From: DATKUK01 sp035530655
GTDB lineage: Bacteria; Planctomycetota; Phycisphaerae; UBA1845; DATKUK01
NCBI GenBank assembly: GCA_035530655.1
Contig: DATKUK010000093.1
Location: forward strand, 7,705-71,704
Reading direction: 5' to 3'
Length of the DNA: 64,000 nt
Shown: in pieces, positions 25,961 to 34,962 of the stretch
Position numbering within the stretch: position 1 is the first letter of the stretch
How the letters are laid out: every line of letters begins with the position of its first letter
Notes under the pieces: generated by a model
Databases searched by the model: none
Told to the model about the DNA's origin: nothing
The model's input: only the letters and a program-made list of their open reading frames with translations
Position numbers and translations under genes: made by a program

Positions 25961-27028
25961 ATGAGGGCCCGGTTGGTGCATTTATGGATGGGGGCGGCGC
26001 TTCTGGGGTTCGCCGGCCTGGTTGGCTGTGCAGGCAACCGGCCTCCTGGCGACCAGAGCCTGTCGAAGGCATGGGAACATCCCAAGCTTCCGTCGACCAG
26101 ACCGGCATCCCCTCCGCAACGACCGGCCCAGAGCAGAGACGAATCCGTCGCGACGATCAATGGACGGCCGATATCCCGGCGGGCGTTCATCGAGCTGTTG
26201 ACTGAGGCCCATGGGCTGACGGTCTTGCAGCAGATGATGGCGTTGGAGCTTGCCCGGCAGGAGACGGCCCGCAGAGGCGTCCAGGTCGGCGCGAAAGACG
26301 TGGATGCCGAGTATCGCCGGCGCCTGGCGAGGCTTTACCCGGTGGATCCGGCCACGCCGGTGGAGCTGTCGCGCCGTCAGCAGGAGCAGGCGCTGGCTGT
26401 GGTGCTCGACGGCGAAGGCATCAGCCGGCAGGAGTTCATGCTGAAGATCGAGCGCGACGCGCATGTGCGGAAATTGGCCGAGCAGCAGTTGACGATCGAC
26501 GAGGAGGCCCTGCGTGCCGAGTACGCGATGCTCTATGGGCCGAAGGTGCAGCTAAGGATGATTCTTTGTCGATCGCTATCGGACGCCGAGAAGGTGCGCG
26601 AGCTTCTGGAAGGGGGGCAGGACTTTGCGGCCGTGGCCCGCGAGCGCAGCAACGACCCTTACACCGCGTCGACCAACGGCCTGACGCGGAGTTTCTCGCT
26701 GGACGACACGTCGGTGCCGGCGGTGTTGCGGGAGGCCGCCAGACGCCTGAGACCGGCGGAGGTTTCGAGCACCATTCGCGTGGGTGACCAGTACGCTATC
26801 GTCAGGCTGGAGAAAGAGTTCCCCGCCAGTAAGGTCGAGTATTCGGATGTGCGTGACCAGGTCCTACAGGCCTATCGACAGCGCGTGGTGCCCGAGCGGA
26901 TGACGAGGATCATCGGCGAGTTGATCGGCAAGGCCCGCGTGGTCATCCTCGATCCGCTACTGCGCCGGCAGTACGAACAGCGACGGGCAGCGTCGGGCGG
27001 CAAGGCTCCGCCGTTGGCCGGCCCATAG
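25961..27028 (+). CDS. PpiC/SurA-type peptidyl-prolyl isomerase lipoprotein
   Basis: A 355-residue lipoprotein. The signal peptide ends in the lipobox LVGC (C23). Residues about 60-165 form a SurA-like N-terminal chaperone region (ATINGRPISRRAFIELL). A parvulin domain lies at about 188-285 (QLRMILCRS, FAAVARERSNDPYTASTNGLTRSFS, RVGDQYAIVRLEKE). It probably assists folding of exported proteins from the cell envelope. The start ATG 25961 opens the signal peptide. Confidence 0.85.
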   Translation: MRARLVHLWMGAALLGFAGLVGCAGNRPPGDQSLSKAWEHPKLPSTRPASPPQRPAQSRDESVATINGRPISRRAFIELLTEAHGLTVLQQMMALELARQETARRGVQVGAKDVDAEYRRRLARLYPVDPATPVELSRRQQEQALAVVLDGEGISRQEFMLKIERDAHVRKLAEQQLTIDEEALRAEYAMLYGPKVQLRMILCRSLSDAEKVRELLEGGQDFAAVARERSNDPYTASTNGLTRSFSLDDTSVPAVLREAARRLRPAEVSSTIRVGDQYAIVRLEKEFPASKVEYSDVRDQVLQAYRQRVVPERMTRIIGELIGKARVVILDPLLRRQYEQRRAASGGKAPPLAGP

Positions 27029-27082
27029 CTTCAGGCGGACTACGATTCGACCGATAACGATTGCGTGGGATGCTGTCTTGGC

Positions 27083-28336
27083 ATGGCAGGCGAATGTCTG
27101 AAGGGCTCGGTGGTGCGGGAGAAGGATACGACAACTGAACCGGCTGCTTTCAAGCCGGCGTCACGGATTCAGCGGCTGCCGCCGTATCTGTTCGGCCGAC
27201 TAAACGCCCTCAAGCACGCCAAACGGCAGGAGGGGATCGACATCATCGATCTGGGGATGGGCAATCCCAGCGATGCCCCGCCGGACGTTGTGGTGGAGAA
27301 GCTCTGCGAGGCGGCCCGGGACGGGCGAAATCATCGTTATAGCGACAGTTTGGGTGTGCTGAATCTGCGCCGCGAGGTCGCCAAGCAGTACCGCAGCAAG
27401 TGGGGCGTGGCGCTGGATCCTCAGCGTGAGATCATTGCGTGCCTGGGCAGCAAGGAGGGGTTCAGTCACATGTGTCTGGCCTCGCTGGGCCCGGGGGATA
27501 CGGCTGTGGTGGGCGACCCGTTCTTCCCCATTCACGTGTACGGCGTGGCGCTGGCCGGGGCGAACGTGATCAATGTCCCACTGGGCAACGACCAGGCCTT
27601 TCTGGATCGGGTTTCCTACGTGGTGGAGCATTTGTACCCGCGTCCCAAGGTGCTCATCCTCAATTACCCACATAATCCGACGACCATGACGGTGGACGCG
27701 CCTTTTTTTGACGAGGTGGTGTCGCTGGCTCGGCGCTACAACGTGGCAGTGATCCACGATTTTGCATACGGCGAAACGTGTTTCGACGGCTACCGCGCGC
27801 CGTCGTTTCTGGCGGCGCGGGGCGCGAAGGACGTAGGCGTCGAGTTCACGACGATGAGCAAGCCGTACAACATGGCCGGCTGGCGTATCGGATTCTGTGC
27901 GGGCAACGCGGACATGATCGCGGCGCTGGCGACGATCAAGGGCTATTACGACTACGGCATCTTCCAGCCGATCCAGATCGCCAGCATCGTTGCGATGCGT
28001 CACGGTCAGGCCGATGCCAGGAAGCAGGCCCGTCTGTATCAGTCGCGCCGCGACGTGGTGTGTGAAGGGCTCACGCGAATCGGTTGGCAGGTCACGCCGC
28101 CGCGAGGGACGATGTTCGTCTGGGCACGCGTGCCGGAGGGGCACTTGGCGGGCCAGGGTACGATCGACTTCGCCATGCGGATGCTCGACGAGGCGGAGGT
28201 GGCGCTGGCTCCGGGGCGGGCGTTCGGGGAGAACGGCGAGGGGTACGTTCGCATCGCGCTGGTGGAGAACCCGCAGCGACTGCGACAGGCCGTCCGGCAA
28301 CTGGATCGCGCGTTAAACCCCAAGGTTCAAGTATAG
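27083..28336 (+). CDS. PLP-dependent class I/II aminotransferase (AlaC-like)
   Basis: About 417 residues of aminotransferase fold type I. Features are DLGMGNPSDAPP (substrate loop), KEGFSHMCLASLGPGD, LNYPHNPTTMTV (PLP phosphate and ring contacts), IHDFAYGET (Asp to pyridine N) and the Schiff-base Lys in TTMSKPYNMAGWRIGF. Resemblance is closest to AlaC-type glutamate-pyruvate aminotransferases, so pyruvate/alanine exchange is likely. The first start (GTG 27065) and a GTG at 27112 are alternatives. It converges with an acetolactate synthase gene, consistent with pyruvate-linked amino acid metabolism. Confidence 0.87.
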   Translation: MAGECLKGSVVREKDTTTEPAAFKPASRIQRLPPYLFGRLNALKHAKRQEGIDIIDLGMGNPSDAPPDVVVEKLCEAARDGRNHRYSDSLGVLNLRREVAKQYRSKWGVALDPQREIIACLGSKEGFSHMCLASLGPGDTAVVGDPFFPIHVYGVALAGANVINVPLGNDQAFLDRVSYVVEHLYPRPKVLILNYPHNPTTMTVDAPFFDEVVSLARRYNVAVIHDFAYGETCFDGYRAPSFLAARGAKDVGVEFTTMSKPYNMAGWRIGFCAGNADMIAALATIKGYYDYGIFQPIQIASIVAMRHGQADARKQARLYQSRRDVVCEGLTRIGWQVTPPRGTMFVWARVPEGHLAGQGTIDFAMRMLDEAEVALAPGRAFGENGEGYVRIALVENPQRLRQAVRQLDRALNPKVQV

Positions 28337-28435
28337 ACTGCGTGGTGCGGGTCTGGTGGTCATGGTCCGCGCCCGCGCACTGCCGATACCGTCTGCCGCA
28401 CGAGTCGCGCGCAGGCGATTCGGCGACCGCGGCGC

Positions 28436-30355
28436 TCAGTCCTTGCGATCGGTCAGAATCACGTCTTTGTAGGTGCCGCCGGCTGGAATCATGGGGTAGA
28501 CGTTCTCCTCGGCTTCCACCACGACGTCCAGCAGATAAGGCCCGTCGGTCTCAAGCATTCGCGTGTACGCGTCGGGCAGGTCCTGCGGTCGCCACACGCG
28601 TTGGGCGGGAATGCGATAGCCGGCGGCGATTTGGAGGAAATCGGGATAGATCTCGGGGCTTTCCGCGCCTTGCCGGGCCGATTGACGGGGATCCACGGGC
28701 CGGTTCGGGTCGGGCACTTTGGCGGGGTCGGCCAGGCTGGATTCGGCCCGGTGGCGGCGATAGATCATGTCCTGCCACTGCCGAACCATGCCGAGGAACT
28801 GGTTGTTGATAACGACGGTTTTCAGGGCAAGCTGGTAGCGGTGAACGGTCGACAGCTCTTGCACGGTCATGTTGAGACTGCCGTCGCCGTCGATATCGAT
28901 CACCAGGCGGTCGGGACAGCCGACGGCTGCGCCTATGGCCGCGGGCAACCCGAAGCCCATCGTGCCGAACCCGCTGGACGAGATGAAGCTTCGGGGGCGA
29001 CGGACCTTGTAGTGCTGCATGGCCCACATCTGGTGCTGGCCGACACCGACCGTGACGACGGCCTGGTCGTCGGCCATGTCCGAAAGCAGCTTGATGGCCC
29101 ACGGAGGGCTGATCACGTTGTCCAAGCAGGGGGCTTGGATAGGCCATCGCTTCTTGGCTTCGGTCAGCATGGCCAGCCATTCATTGCTGTCGGCCTGGCC
29201 GACTCGCTCGATCAGGGCCCGCAAGACCACGCGCAGATCGCCGACGATGCCGACCTCGACGGGCTTGTTCTTATTGATCTCGGACGGATCGACATCAATG
29301 TGGACGATCTTGCCGTGCTTGATGAACTCGTTGACCTTGCCGGTTACGCGGTCGTCGAAGCGGACGCCGACGGCCATCACCAGATCGGCTTCGTTGACGG
29401 CGTCGTTGGCATATTTGGTGCCGTGCATGCCAAGCACATCGATGTTGAGCGGGTGTCCGGGAGGAATGGCCCCCAGGCCCATCACGGTGGTGGTGACGGG
29501 CATTCGGGTCTTCTCTGCCAGCGCTACGAGCAGGTCGCTGGCATCGGCCGAAATCACGCCGCCGCCCGCGTAGATGACCGGGCGTCGCGACTGCTGGATC
29601 ATGTTGCAGACCTGATCGATGGTCGAGCCGTGCAGGGCCGCCGTCGGCGGCGAAGTCGGGGGCACGTCGAACTCGGGCTCGATGTAGTTTCCGTCGCGGT
29701 CGACGGCGTACTGCTGCTGAACGTCCTTGGGGAAGTCGATCAACACCGGCCCCGGTCGTCCGCTTCGGGCGGTGGCAAAGGCCTCGTGCACGATCGCAGG
29801 GATGTCGATGACCCGTCGGACAAGGAAGACGGCCTTGGTGATGGGTCGACAGATGTCGACGATGTTCACCTCCTGGAAGGCGTTCTTGCCCATCAGGAAG
29901 CTGGGCACCTGCCCGGTGATGGCGACGATGGGGACGCTGTCGGAGTTGGCGTCGGCGATGCCGGTGACCAGGTTGGTGGCGCCGGGACCCGAGGTAGCCA
30001 GGCACACACCGACCCGACCGGTGGCGCGGGCAAAGCCCTCGGCGGCATGGGCTGCGCCCTGCTCGTGCTCGGTGCGGATGCATCGGATGCTCGCCGTGCG
30101 GAGTACGTCGAAGATCTCGAGATTGGCGCCGCCGGGGTAACCGAACAGCACGTCACACCCGTTGGCGCGCAGCGACTGGACGAAGACCTCGGCGCCTTTG
30201 AGCGGCTTGATCCCTTCGGGAACGCGCACCTCACCTAGAGGCGCATTGTACGCGGTGGCGTGTTCCTCATACGTGATATCGTCAATTTTGGGTTTGGGCG
30301 GCGCGGCCGTCGTAGGAAAGAAGCGGACGGCCTTCCGCCGGGCCTGTCGGGACAT
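28436..30355 (-). CDS. ilvB: Acetolactate synthase large subunit, first copy
   Basis: A 639-residue ThDP enzyme. The catalytic Glu is E98 in TEHEQGAAHAAEGFAR. The FAD-region block and the ThDP-Mg motif (DIDGDGSLNMTVQELSTVHRYQ...NNQFLG) are intact. It condenses two pyruvates to acetolactate, or pyruvate with 2-ketobutyrate. Two oddities stand out: an N-terminal extension of about 50 residues before the PYR domain, and an insertion near 555-585 (SSLADPAKVPDPNRPVDPRQ) between the ThDP motif and the C-terminal segment. No regulatory subunit gene is adjacent, unlike the second copy at 43192-44913. Confidence 0.93.
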   Translation of the reverse strand: MSRQARRKAVRFFPTTAAPPKPKIDDITYEEHATAYNAPLGEVRVPEGIKPLKGAEVFVQSLRANGCDVLFGYPGGANLEIFDVLRTASIRCIRTEHEQGAAHAAEGFARATGRVGVCLATSGPGATNLVTGIADANSDSVPIVAITGQVPSFLMGKNAFQEVNIVDICRPITKAVFLVRRVIDIPAIVHEAFATARSGRPGPVLIDFPKDVQQQYAVDRDGNYIEPEFDVPPTSPPTAALHGSTIDQVCNMIQQSRRPVIYAGGGVISADASDLLVALAEKTRMPVTTTVMGLGAIPPGHPLNIDVLGMHGTKYANDAVNEADLVMAVGVRFDDRVTGKVNEFIKHGKIVHIDVDPSEINKNKPVEVGIVGDLRVVLRALIERVGQADSNEWLAMLTEAKKRWPIQAPCLDNVISPPWAIKLLSDMADDQAVVTVGVGQHQMWAMQHYKVRRPRSFISSSGFGTMGFGLPAAIGAAVGCPDRLVIDIDGDGSLNMTVQELSTVHRYQLALKTVVINNQFLGMVRQWQDMIYRRHRAESSLADPAKVPDPNRPVDPRQSARQGAESPEIYPDFLQIAAGYRIPAQRVWRPQDLPDAYTRMLETDGPYLLDVVVEAEENVYPMIPAGGTYKDVILTDRKD

Positions 30356-30450
30356 AGCGCACCCTCTGCACTGATTCGAACTCGTGGCGCCTGACTAACA
30401 TTCTATGGTAGCGGGGGGGCAGATTGATGGCAACTTGGCGTCTGGACCGG

Positions 30451-30840
30451 TCAGTCCGGAGGTTGGCCGTCGTCCAAGAGGAACCGAATACCCACACGGT
30501 ATCCGCCCACCGACCGTGTCGAATGCTCCACTCTTGCAGGCACCCAGGGACAGGCATCGCCTTCGTCGGCATACCGTAGGAAAATGGTGGCTCCCACCGT
30601 CAGTTTGTGCCGACCGAACAGCCCCATGCCGCTTTCGCTGACGTCGTGGCCGGTGAAGTAAACCCGGCGTTCGGTGCGCCGGCCGCGGTCGACCAGGACC
30701 TCAATGGCGGCAGGCCAGACGTACCGCTCCGCGCTTCGTTTCCCGAGGAAGGCGGCTGCTCCATTCTGGCCGGCTGCGTCCTGGACCCACGCCTGCACGA
30801 CCTGGCGCGAGTGGGGCGTATCACAATGGAGTTGATTCAT
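30451..30840 (-). CDS. PilZ-domain protein, paralogue 1
   Basis: A 129-residue single-domain PilZ protein. The c-di-GMP-binding marks are KRSAERYVWP (RxxxR-like) and DVSESGMGL (D/NxSxxG). The C-terminal strand CPWVPARVEHSTRSVGGYRVGIRF is shared almost exactly with the PilZ protein at 60159-60539, so the two are paralogues. It probably senses c-di-GMP, with an unknown partner. It sits alone between ilvB and the PIG-L deacetylase gene. Confidence 0.83.
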   Translation of the reverse strand: MNQLHCDTPHSRQVVQAWVQDAAGQNGAAAFLGKRSAERYVWPAAIEVLVDRGRRTERRVYFTGHDVSESGMGLFGRHKLTVGATIFLRYADEGDACPWVPARVEHSTRSVGGYRVGIRFLLDDGQPPD

Positions 30841-30988
30841 CCGACCGCCTCAGCAAACGTGCCGGCTACATACTGGGAGCCGGACTTCGGCTTAGTTATC
30901 GACACTCCGCCCGGTGCGCTTGTGGCAAATCGTCGACCGGCCGGGTGCGTGGCTCGTGCAAGAGCGGCCGCCGAGCCATGCCGGCAAG

Positions 30989-31762
30989 CTATCGGGCCTG
31001 GGCGCCTTCGCCCAGCAGGGCCAACAGCAGGTTGTCCTGCGGATAGGCGTGTCCCAGGTGCTGGCGAAAGCCCTCACCGTATTGGACGTTGATCAGACGC
31101 CCCCGGGCAGCGGACGCTTCCTTCATGGCGATGAGATACTGGTCGATCCCGTGGTGGGCCCGCAACCACTCCCGCTGGGAGGCGTGACAGGTGAGCATTT
31201 GCTCCTTGACGTCGATGACCGAGCTGATGTCCACGACGAACTCCGGCTCGACGCTGTGGGCAAAGTGGTCGCGCCCGTCGAGCGGATCGGCGTAGTACAG
31301 ATGGGGCACCCGCGGGGTGGGCGCCACCGGATCGGCTGCCTCGGTGACGAGATTGGGGACGGGCCCGCCAAAGGTCGCGGCGCGGACGAGTTGCGGGACC
31401 GTCTCATGATCGGCCATGTAGTCCACTGGGCTGTGGGTAATCACGATGTCGGGACGGGCCCGCCGCACGATCTCGAGGAAGCGCAGTACGGTTGGCCGGT
31501 CATACATGACCAGCAAGTCCATGCACTCGGCGCAGAGGTAATCGGCCTGGAGAATCGCAGCGCCGGCAAGGCACTCACGGTACCGCACGCGCGAGATCTC
31601 GGCCGGGCCCAACTCCGTACTGCCGCAGTCGCCGGTGGTGGCGGTGGCCAGCGTGACGTGGCAGCCGGCCTCTCGTCGCAGCCTGGCCAGCGTGCCGGCA
31701 CAGAGAAACTCGATGTCGTCGGGGTGGGCCATGAACGCCAGGACCCGCTTCGCCTCACTCAT
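30989..31762 (-). CDS. PIG-L family deacetylase
   Basis: About 257 residues. The zinc site is AHPDD (H13, D15, D16) near the N-terminus, with TGDCGS, the VRYRE loop and HSPVDYMADHE (His ligand) following. Members remove acetyl groups from GlcNAc-containing substrates, such as bacillithiol or mycothiol precursors and glycans; the substrate here is unknown. The start ATG 31762 (MSEAKRVLAFMAHPDD) is preferred over the upstream in-frame Met at 31804. Confidence 0.9.
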   Translation of the reverse strand: MSEAKRVLAFMAHPDDIEFLCAGTLARLRREAGCHVTLATATTGDCGSTELGPAEISRVRYRECLAGAAILQADYLCAECMDLLVMYDRPTVLRFLEIVRRARPDIVITHSPVDYMADHETVPQLVRAATFGGPVPNLVTEAADPVAPTPRVPHLYYADPLDGRDHFAHSVEPEFVVDISSVIDVKEQMLTCHASQREWLRAHHGIDQYLIAMKEASAARGRLINVQYGEGFRQHLGHAYPQDNLLLALLGEGAQAR

Positions 31763-31828
31763 GGTTTCGTTGCCTCGTTCTTCCCGTCTTGACTGTCCAC
31801 ACATCGTTCGCCGCAGAGTCGCCGGGCT

Positions 31829-33040
31829 TCATGATTCGCGATCCGGAGACCGGCGGGACTTGCGGCCCGGTTGGGGCGGGCGCATCAGGGGCAGTTGATA
31901 GTCACCGATGTAAGCCACCCGCTGGAAGTAGTCTAGTGCTTCGGTCAGGTCGGTGAAGATCCGCGTGGCCGTCTCGGTGATGAAGGGCGACGGGCCTGCC
32001 TCCGGCCGCCAGATGACGTAGACTTCCTTGGTCGCCTCGAAGGCGTGCTGAAGCTCCCGCTCGACGCCGCTGGACAGGCCCGGCTGGCCGTCGGGCATAG
32101 CGGGAATGTAGCTGATGATCATGTCGGACTGCTCGATGAGCATGAAGTCGCGAGCGTAGATCTGGCCGTCGATATCCTTGGCCACGGCGAGCAGTTCGTC
32201 CGCATCGAGCGTGATCGTTCGGCCGTTCACCTGCCGTCGGACGTGCGACTCGCCTTGTCGGCGGGCGTCGGCGGCGGCGGTGACGAGCTGCTTCTCCTCC
32301 ACCAGACCGGGATCGAAAGCGATGAAGTGCTCTGCCATCGTATCGCGAAACAGGTCGATCTCTGCCATCACATCGAGTTCCCGGGCCACGTGCGTCATGG
32401 GGAAAGACAGGTACGCTTTCCTGCGCCAGGGCTCGAAGATGAGACGGTAGAGCACCTCGTCGGCCTGCGGCGATCGGCTTCGGGCGACGATGTAGAATCG
32501 CCCGTGTCCACGAACGGCCTTGGCCAGCACTTCGGTGGCCAGGATCTCCTCCTCGCGCCAGATCAGCAGATCTTTCAGCGTGTGATCGATGTCGTGTTCG
32601 CGTTCAAGTCGTTCGTGAACGGCGTCGACGTTGTCGACCACCGTGACATATAGGTCGGCGTCGAGCTGGCTCATCTGGTCGTGGTCGAATGCGGCAAACA
32701 CGCCGTGACGCCAACGGAACGTGGCGTGGGTGTTGACCAGAAGGTTGCGCCCGGCGCGGCCCTGCTCGAGGATTTCCTTGAAGACGGCGCGCCGGAGGCT
32801 GTTGAGACGCCCCAGCGGCAAGTCGAGGATGCGTCCGGACACCACGTCGGGTGCGTCGGCGTACATCATCTGCCCGACGTTGCAGAGGGTGACGTCATGT
32901 CCGTGCTGAATGGCCAGATCGGCCACGGTCAGCAGGAAGGGCGTCTTGTCAACCCCGACCTGGCCGGTGATGACCACGCGTCGGCCAGGGCGGTCCAGGC
33001 CGCGAAACAAACCATCCGTTTCTGCTGTCCTGCTGCTCAA
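31829..33040 (-). CDS. P-loop NTPase, adenylate-kinase-like, with unknown C-terminal half
   Basis: A 403-residue protein. Residues 22-32 form a P-loop (ITGQVGVDKTP), a GxxGxxKT variant with Asp where Gly is usual. NTHATFRWRHGVFAAF and VTVVDNVDAVHERLE are reminiscent of archaeal-type adenylate kinase-like proteins. The C-terminal half (LFRDTMAEHFIAFDPGLVEEKQL, SDMIISYIPAMPDGQPGLSSGVERELQHAFEATKEVYVIWRPE) recalls nucleoside deoxyribosyltransferase-like folds. The activity is unknown. It is divergent from the ABC importer. Confidence 0.65.
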   Translation of the reverse strand: MSSRTAETDGLFRGLDRPGRRVVITGQVGVDKTPFLLTVADLAIQHGHDVTLCNVGQMMYADAPDVVSGRILDLPLGRLNSLRRAVFKEILEQGRAGRNLLVNTHATFRWRHGVFAAFDHDQMSQLDADLYVTVVDNVDAVHERLEREHDIDHTLKDLLIWREEEILATEVLAKAVRGHGRFYIVARSRSPQADEVLYRLIFEPWRRKAYLSFPMTHVARELDVMAEIDLFRDTMAEHFIAFDPGLVEEKQLVTAAADARRQGESHVRRQVNGRTITLDADELLAVAKDIDGQIYARDFMLIEQSDMIISYIPAMPDGQPGLSSGVERELQHAFEATKEVYVIWRPEAGPSPFITETATRIFTDLTEALDYFQRVAYIGDYQLPLMRPPQPGRKSRRSPDRES

Positions 33041-33176
33041 GATCGGCGCCTACCGCGATTCCCACGTCCGGCGAGAACGGCCTAACTTGGTGTCAAACTA
33101 CCTGCCCACGGCCGTGCAATCAACATGGAGGCCGTCTTTGACACCTGCCCCATCGTGCCGGAGAATTGGCCTGGCC

Positions 33177-34157
33177 ATGAGACGTCTGGTCCTGCTGATA
33201 CTCGTCGGGGGCATTGCGGCGGTGGGCTTCTACGTCCGCTTCAGTCGCATGGCAGAGCTGCGCCGGGCCAAAGCCCCACCGACGGCGACCACTCGGCCGG
33301 CCGATCCAGATTGGCTTCGCGATTACGTGGGTCAGACGGTGTTGCCCGATGCGGACGAGCTGACGAAAGGGCCCGGGCGGATCATCTCGCTGGCGCCGAA
33401 CATCACCGAACTCTGCGCCGCATTGGGTCTGGCTGACAGGATCGTAGGCCGGACGCAGTTCTGCCTGCATCCGCCGTCCGCGCAGCGCGCAACCGTGGTG
33501 GGTGGATACGTCGATCCCAATCTCGAGCGAATCGTGGCGCTCAGACCTGATCTGGTACTGATCACCACCAGCAGCACACGACTGAGGGAGAAACTGACCG
33601 CGCTGGACCTGCCGGTCAAGGAAGTGCCGGACAGCAGTCTGGAAGACATCTTCGAAGCCGTCCGACTGCTGGGCGAGTATACCGACCGGCCGAAGACCGC
33701 GGCTCGGTTGGTCCGGGATCTTCGCCGCGATCTGGATCGACTCGCGATGCAGCCGCCCCCCGCGTCGTTGCGGGTGCTGGTGGTGGTCGGCGAGGTGCCT
33801 GCCATGCCGGGACCGGTCTACGTGGCCGGCCCGGGGTCTTACCTCGACAGTCTGGTTAAGCTGGCCGGACACGAAAACGCATTGGCGGGCAAGATCGATC
33901 GCGCATGGGCGGAGGTGTCGGCCGAGACGCTCCTGGCGGTCAAGCCGGATGCGATTCTCGAGACGCGCAGGCCGGAGCGACTCGGGATGCTTGCGGCCGT
34001 GTACGAAGCTTGGGCAGATTTCGCTGCGGTGCCGGCCATCACCAATCGGCGGATCTGTTCGATCACCGACGATTTTATCCTGATCCCCGGCCCTCGTGTG
34101 AATATCGCGCTGTACAAAGTGATCGAGGCGCTGTCGCCTGTTCCGGTTTTGCACTAG
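33177..34157 (+). CDS. ABC transporter substrate-binding protein (BtuF/FecB-like)
   Basis: About 326 residues. An N-terminal membrane anchor (MRRLVLLILVGGIAAVGFYVRF) exposes a type III periplasmic binding domain: RIISLAPNITELCAALGLADRIVGRT, VVGGYVDPNLERIVALRPDLVL, and a long linking helix. Proteins of this class bind cobalamin, haem or ferric siderophores. The ligand cannot be chosen, and no cobalamin riboswitch was seen upstream. It begins the three-gene importer at 33177-35945. A longer frame upstream of the ATG is noise. Confidence 0.85.
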   Translation: MRRLVLLILVGGIAAVGFYVRFSRMAELRRAKAPPTATTRPADPDWLRDYVGQTVLPDADELTKGPGRIISLAPNITELCAALGLADRIVGRTQFCLHPPSAQRATVVGGYVDPNLERIVALRPDLVLITTSSTRLREKLTALDLPVKEVPDSSLEDIFEAVRLLGEYTDRPKTAARLVRDLRRDLDRLAMQPPPASLRVLVVVGEVPAMPGPVYVAGPGSYLDSLVKLAGHENALAGKIDRAWAEVSAETLLAVKPDAILETRRPERLGMLAAVYEAWADFAAVPAITNRRICSITDDFILIPGPRVNIALYKVIEALSPVPVLH

Positions 34158-34182
34158 CCTACGCGCGGGTGGGAAGGCGTCG

Positions 34183-34962
34183 ATGTACCTGGAAGCCGAC
34201 AACCTCTGCGTGGACCGCTCCGGACGGCGTGTCGTGGACGACGTATCGCTGCGACTGGAGCCGGGCCAATGCCTGGCCGTGGTGGGTCCGAACGGGGCAG
34301 GTAAGACAACGTTGATGCAGGCGCTGTTGGGGCTCCTACCGCTGGCGGACGGCGCAATACGTCTCAACGGCGAGGCCATGGGGCGTCTTTCGCGTCGCCA
34401 GATTGCCCGGCGAATGGCCTATTTGCCGCAGAATTACGAGGGCTACCTTGGTTTCCGCGTGCGAGCCGTGGTGGAGACGGGGCGCTATGCTCACCGCGGG
34501 GCGGTACAGCGGTGGGACGAGACAGACCGCGAGGCGATCGATCAGGCCTTGGAGCAGTGTGGCCTGGTCTGCCTCCAGGACCGCACGGTTGAGGCTCTGT
34601 CCGGCGGCGAGCGACAGAAGGTGTGGCTGGCCGCGGCGCTGGCGCAGCAGACGCCCGCGTTGTTTCTGGACGAACCCACCAGTGCGCTGGATCCAAAGCA
34701 TCAGGCGGAATTGATCGAGCTGATTCAGACGCAACTGAGTACGGGCAAGACGGTCATGCTGATCTGTCACGATCTGAACCTTGCGGCCATGTTGAACTGC
34801 CGGGTGCTGGCGCTGCGGGAGGGGCACAAGGCGTTCGAGGGACCCGTCGAGCAGTTTCTGGACCCGGGTCTGCTGCGCCAGGTATTCGAGGCCGACTTCG
34901 AGCTTGTGCGTCTGGCGTCACCGGGGCGGGTGCGGGCCCATCTGCGGGTGCAACGGCGATGA
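34183..34962 (+). CDS. ABC transporter ATP-binding protein (BtuD/FecE-like)
   Basis: A 259-residue ATPase. Walker A is GPNGAGKTT, the Q-loop lies in MAYLPQNYEG, the signature is LSGGERQKVWLAAALAQ, Walker B is LFLDEPTSALD, and the switch His is in ICHDLN. It drives import through the adjacent permease. Its stop overlaps the permease ATG (ATGA), so the genes are translationally coupled. Confidence 0.93.
   Translation: MYLEADNLCVDRSGRRVVDDVSLRLEPGQCLAVVGPNGAGKTTLMQALLGLLPLADGAIRLNGEAMGRLSRRQIARRMAYLPQNYEGYLGFRVRAVVETGRYAHRGAVQRWDETDREAIDQALEQCGLVCLQDRTVEALSGGERQKVWLAAALAQQTPALFLDEPTSALDPKHQAELIELIQTQLSTGKTVMLICHDLNLAAMLNCRVLALREGHKAFEGPVEQFLDPGLLRQVFEADFELVRLASPGRVRAHLRVQRR

Noticed and set aside
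28601..30238. 545-codon plus-strand frame opposite ilvB
   Set aside because: Shadow of the acetolactate synthase gene. Its Asp/Val/Gly-rich sequence is typical of the opposite strand of high-GC coding DNA.
33041..33176. Possible cobalamin riboswitch before the ABC importer
   Set aside because: The conserved B12-box core is absent and the gap is only 136 nt, so the ligand stays undecided.
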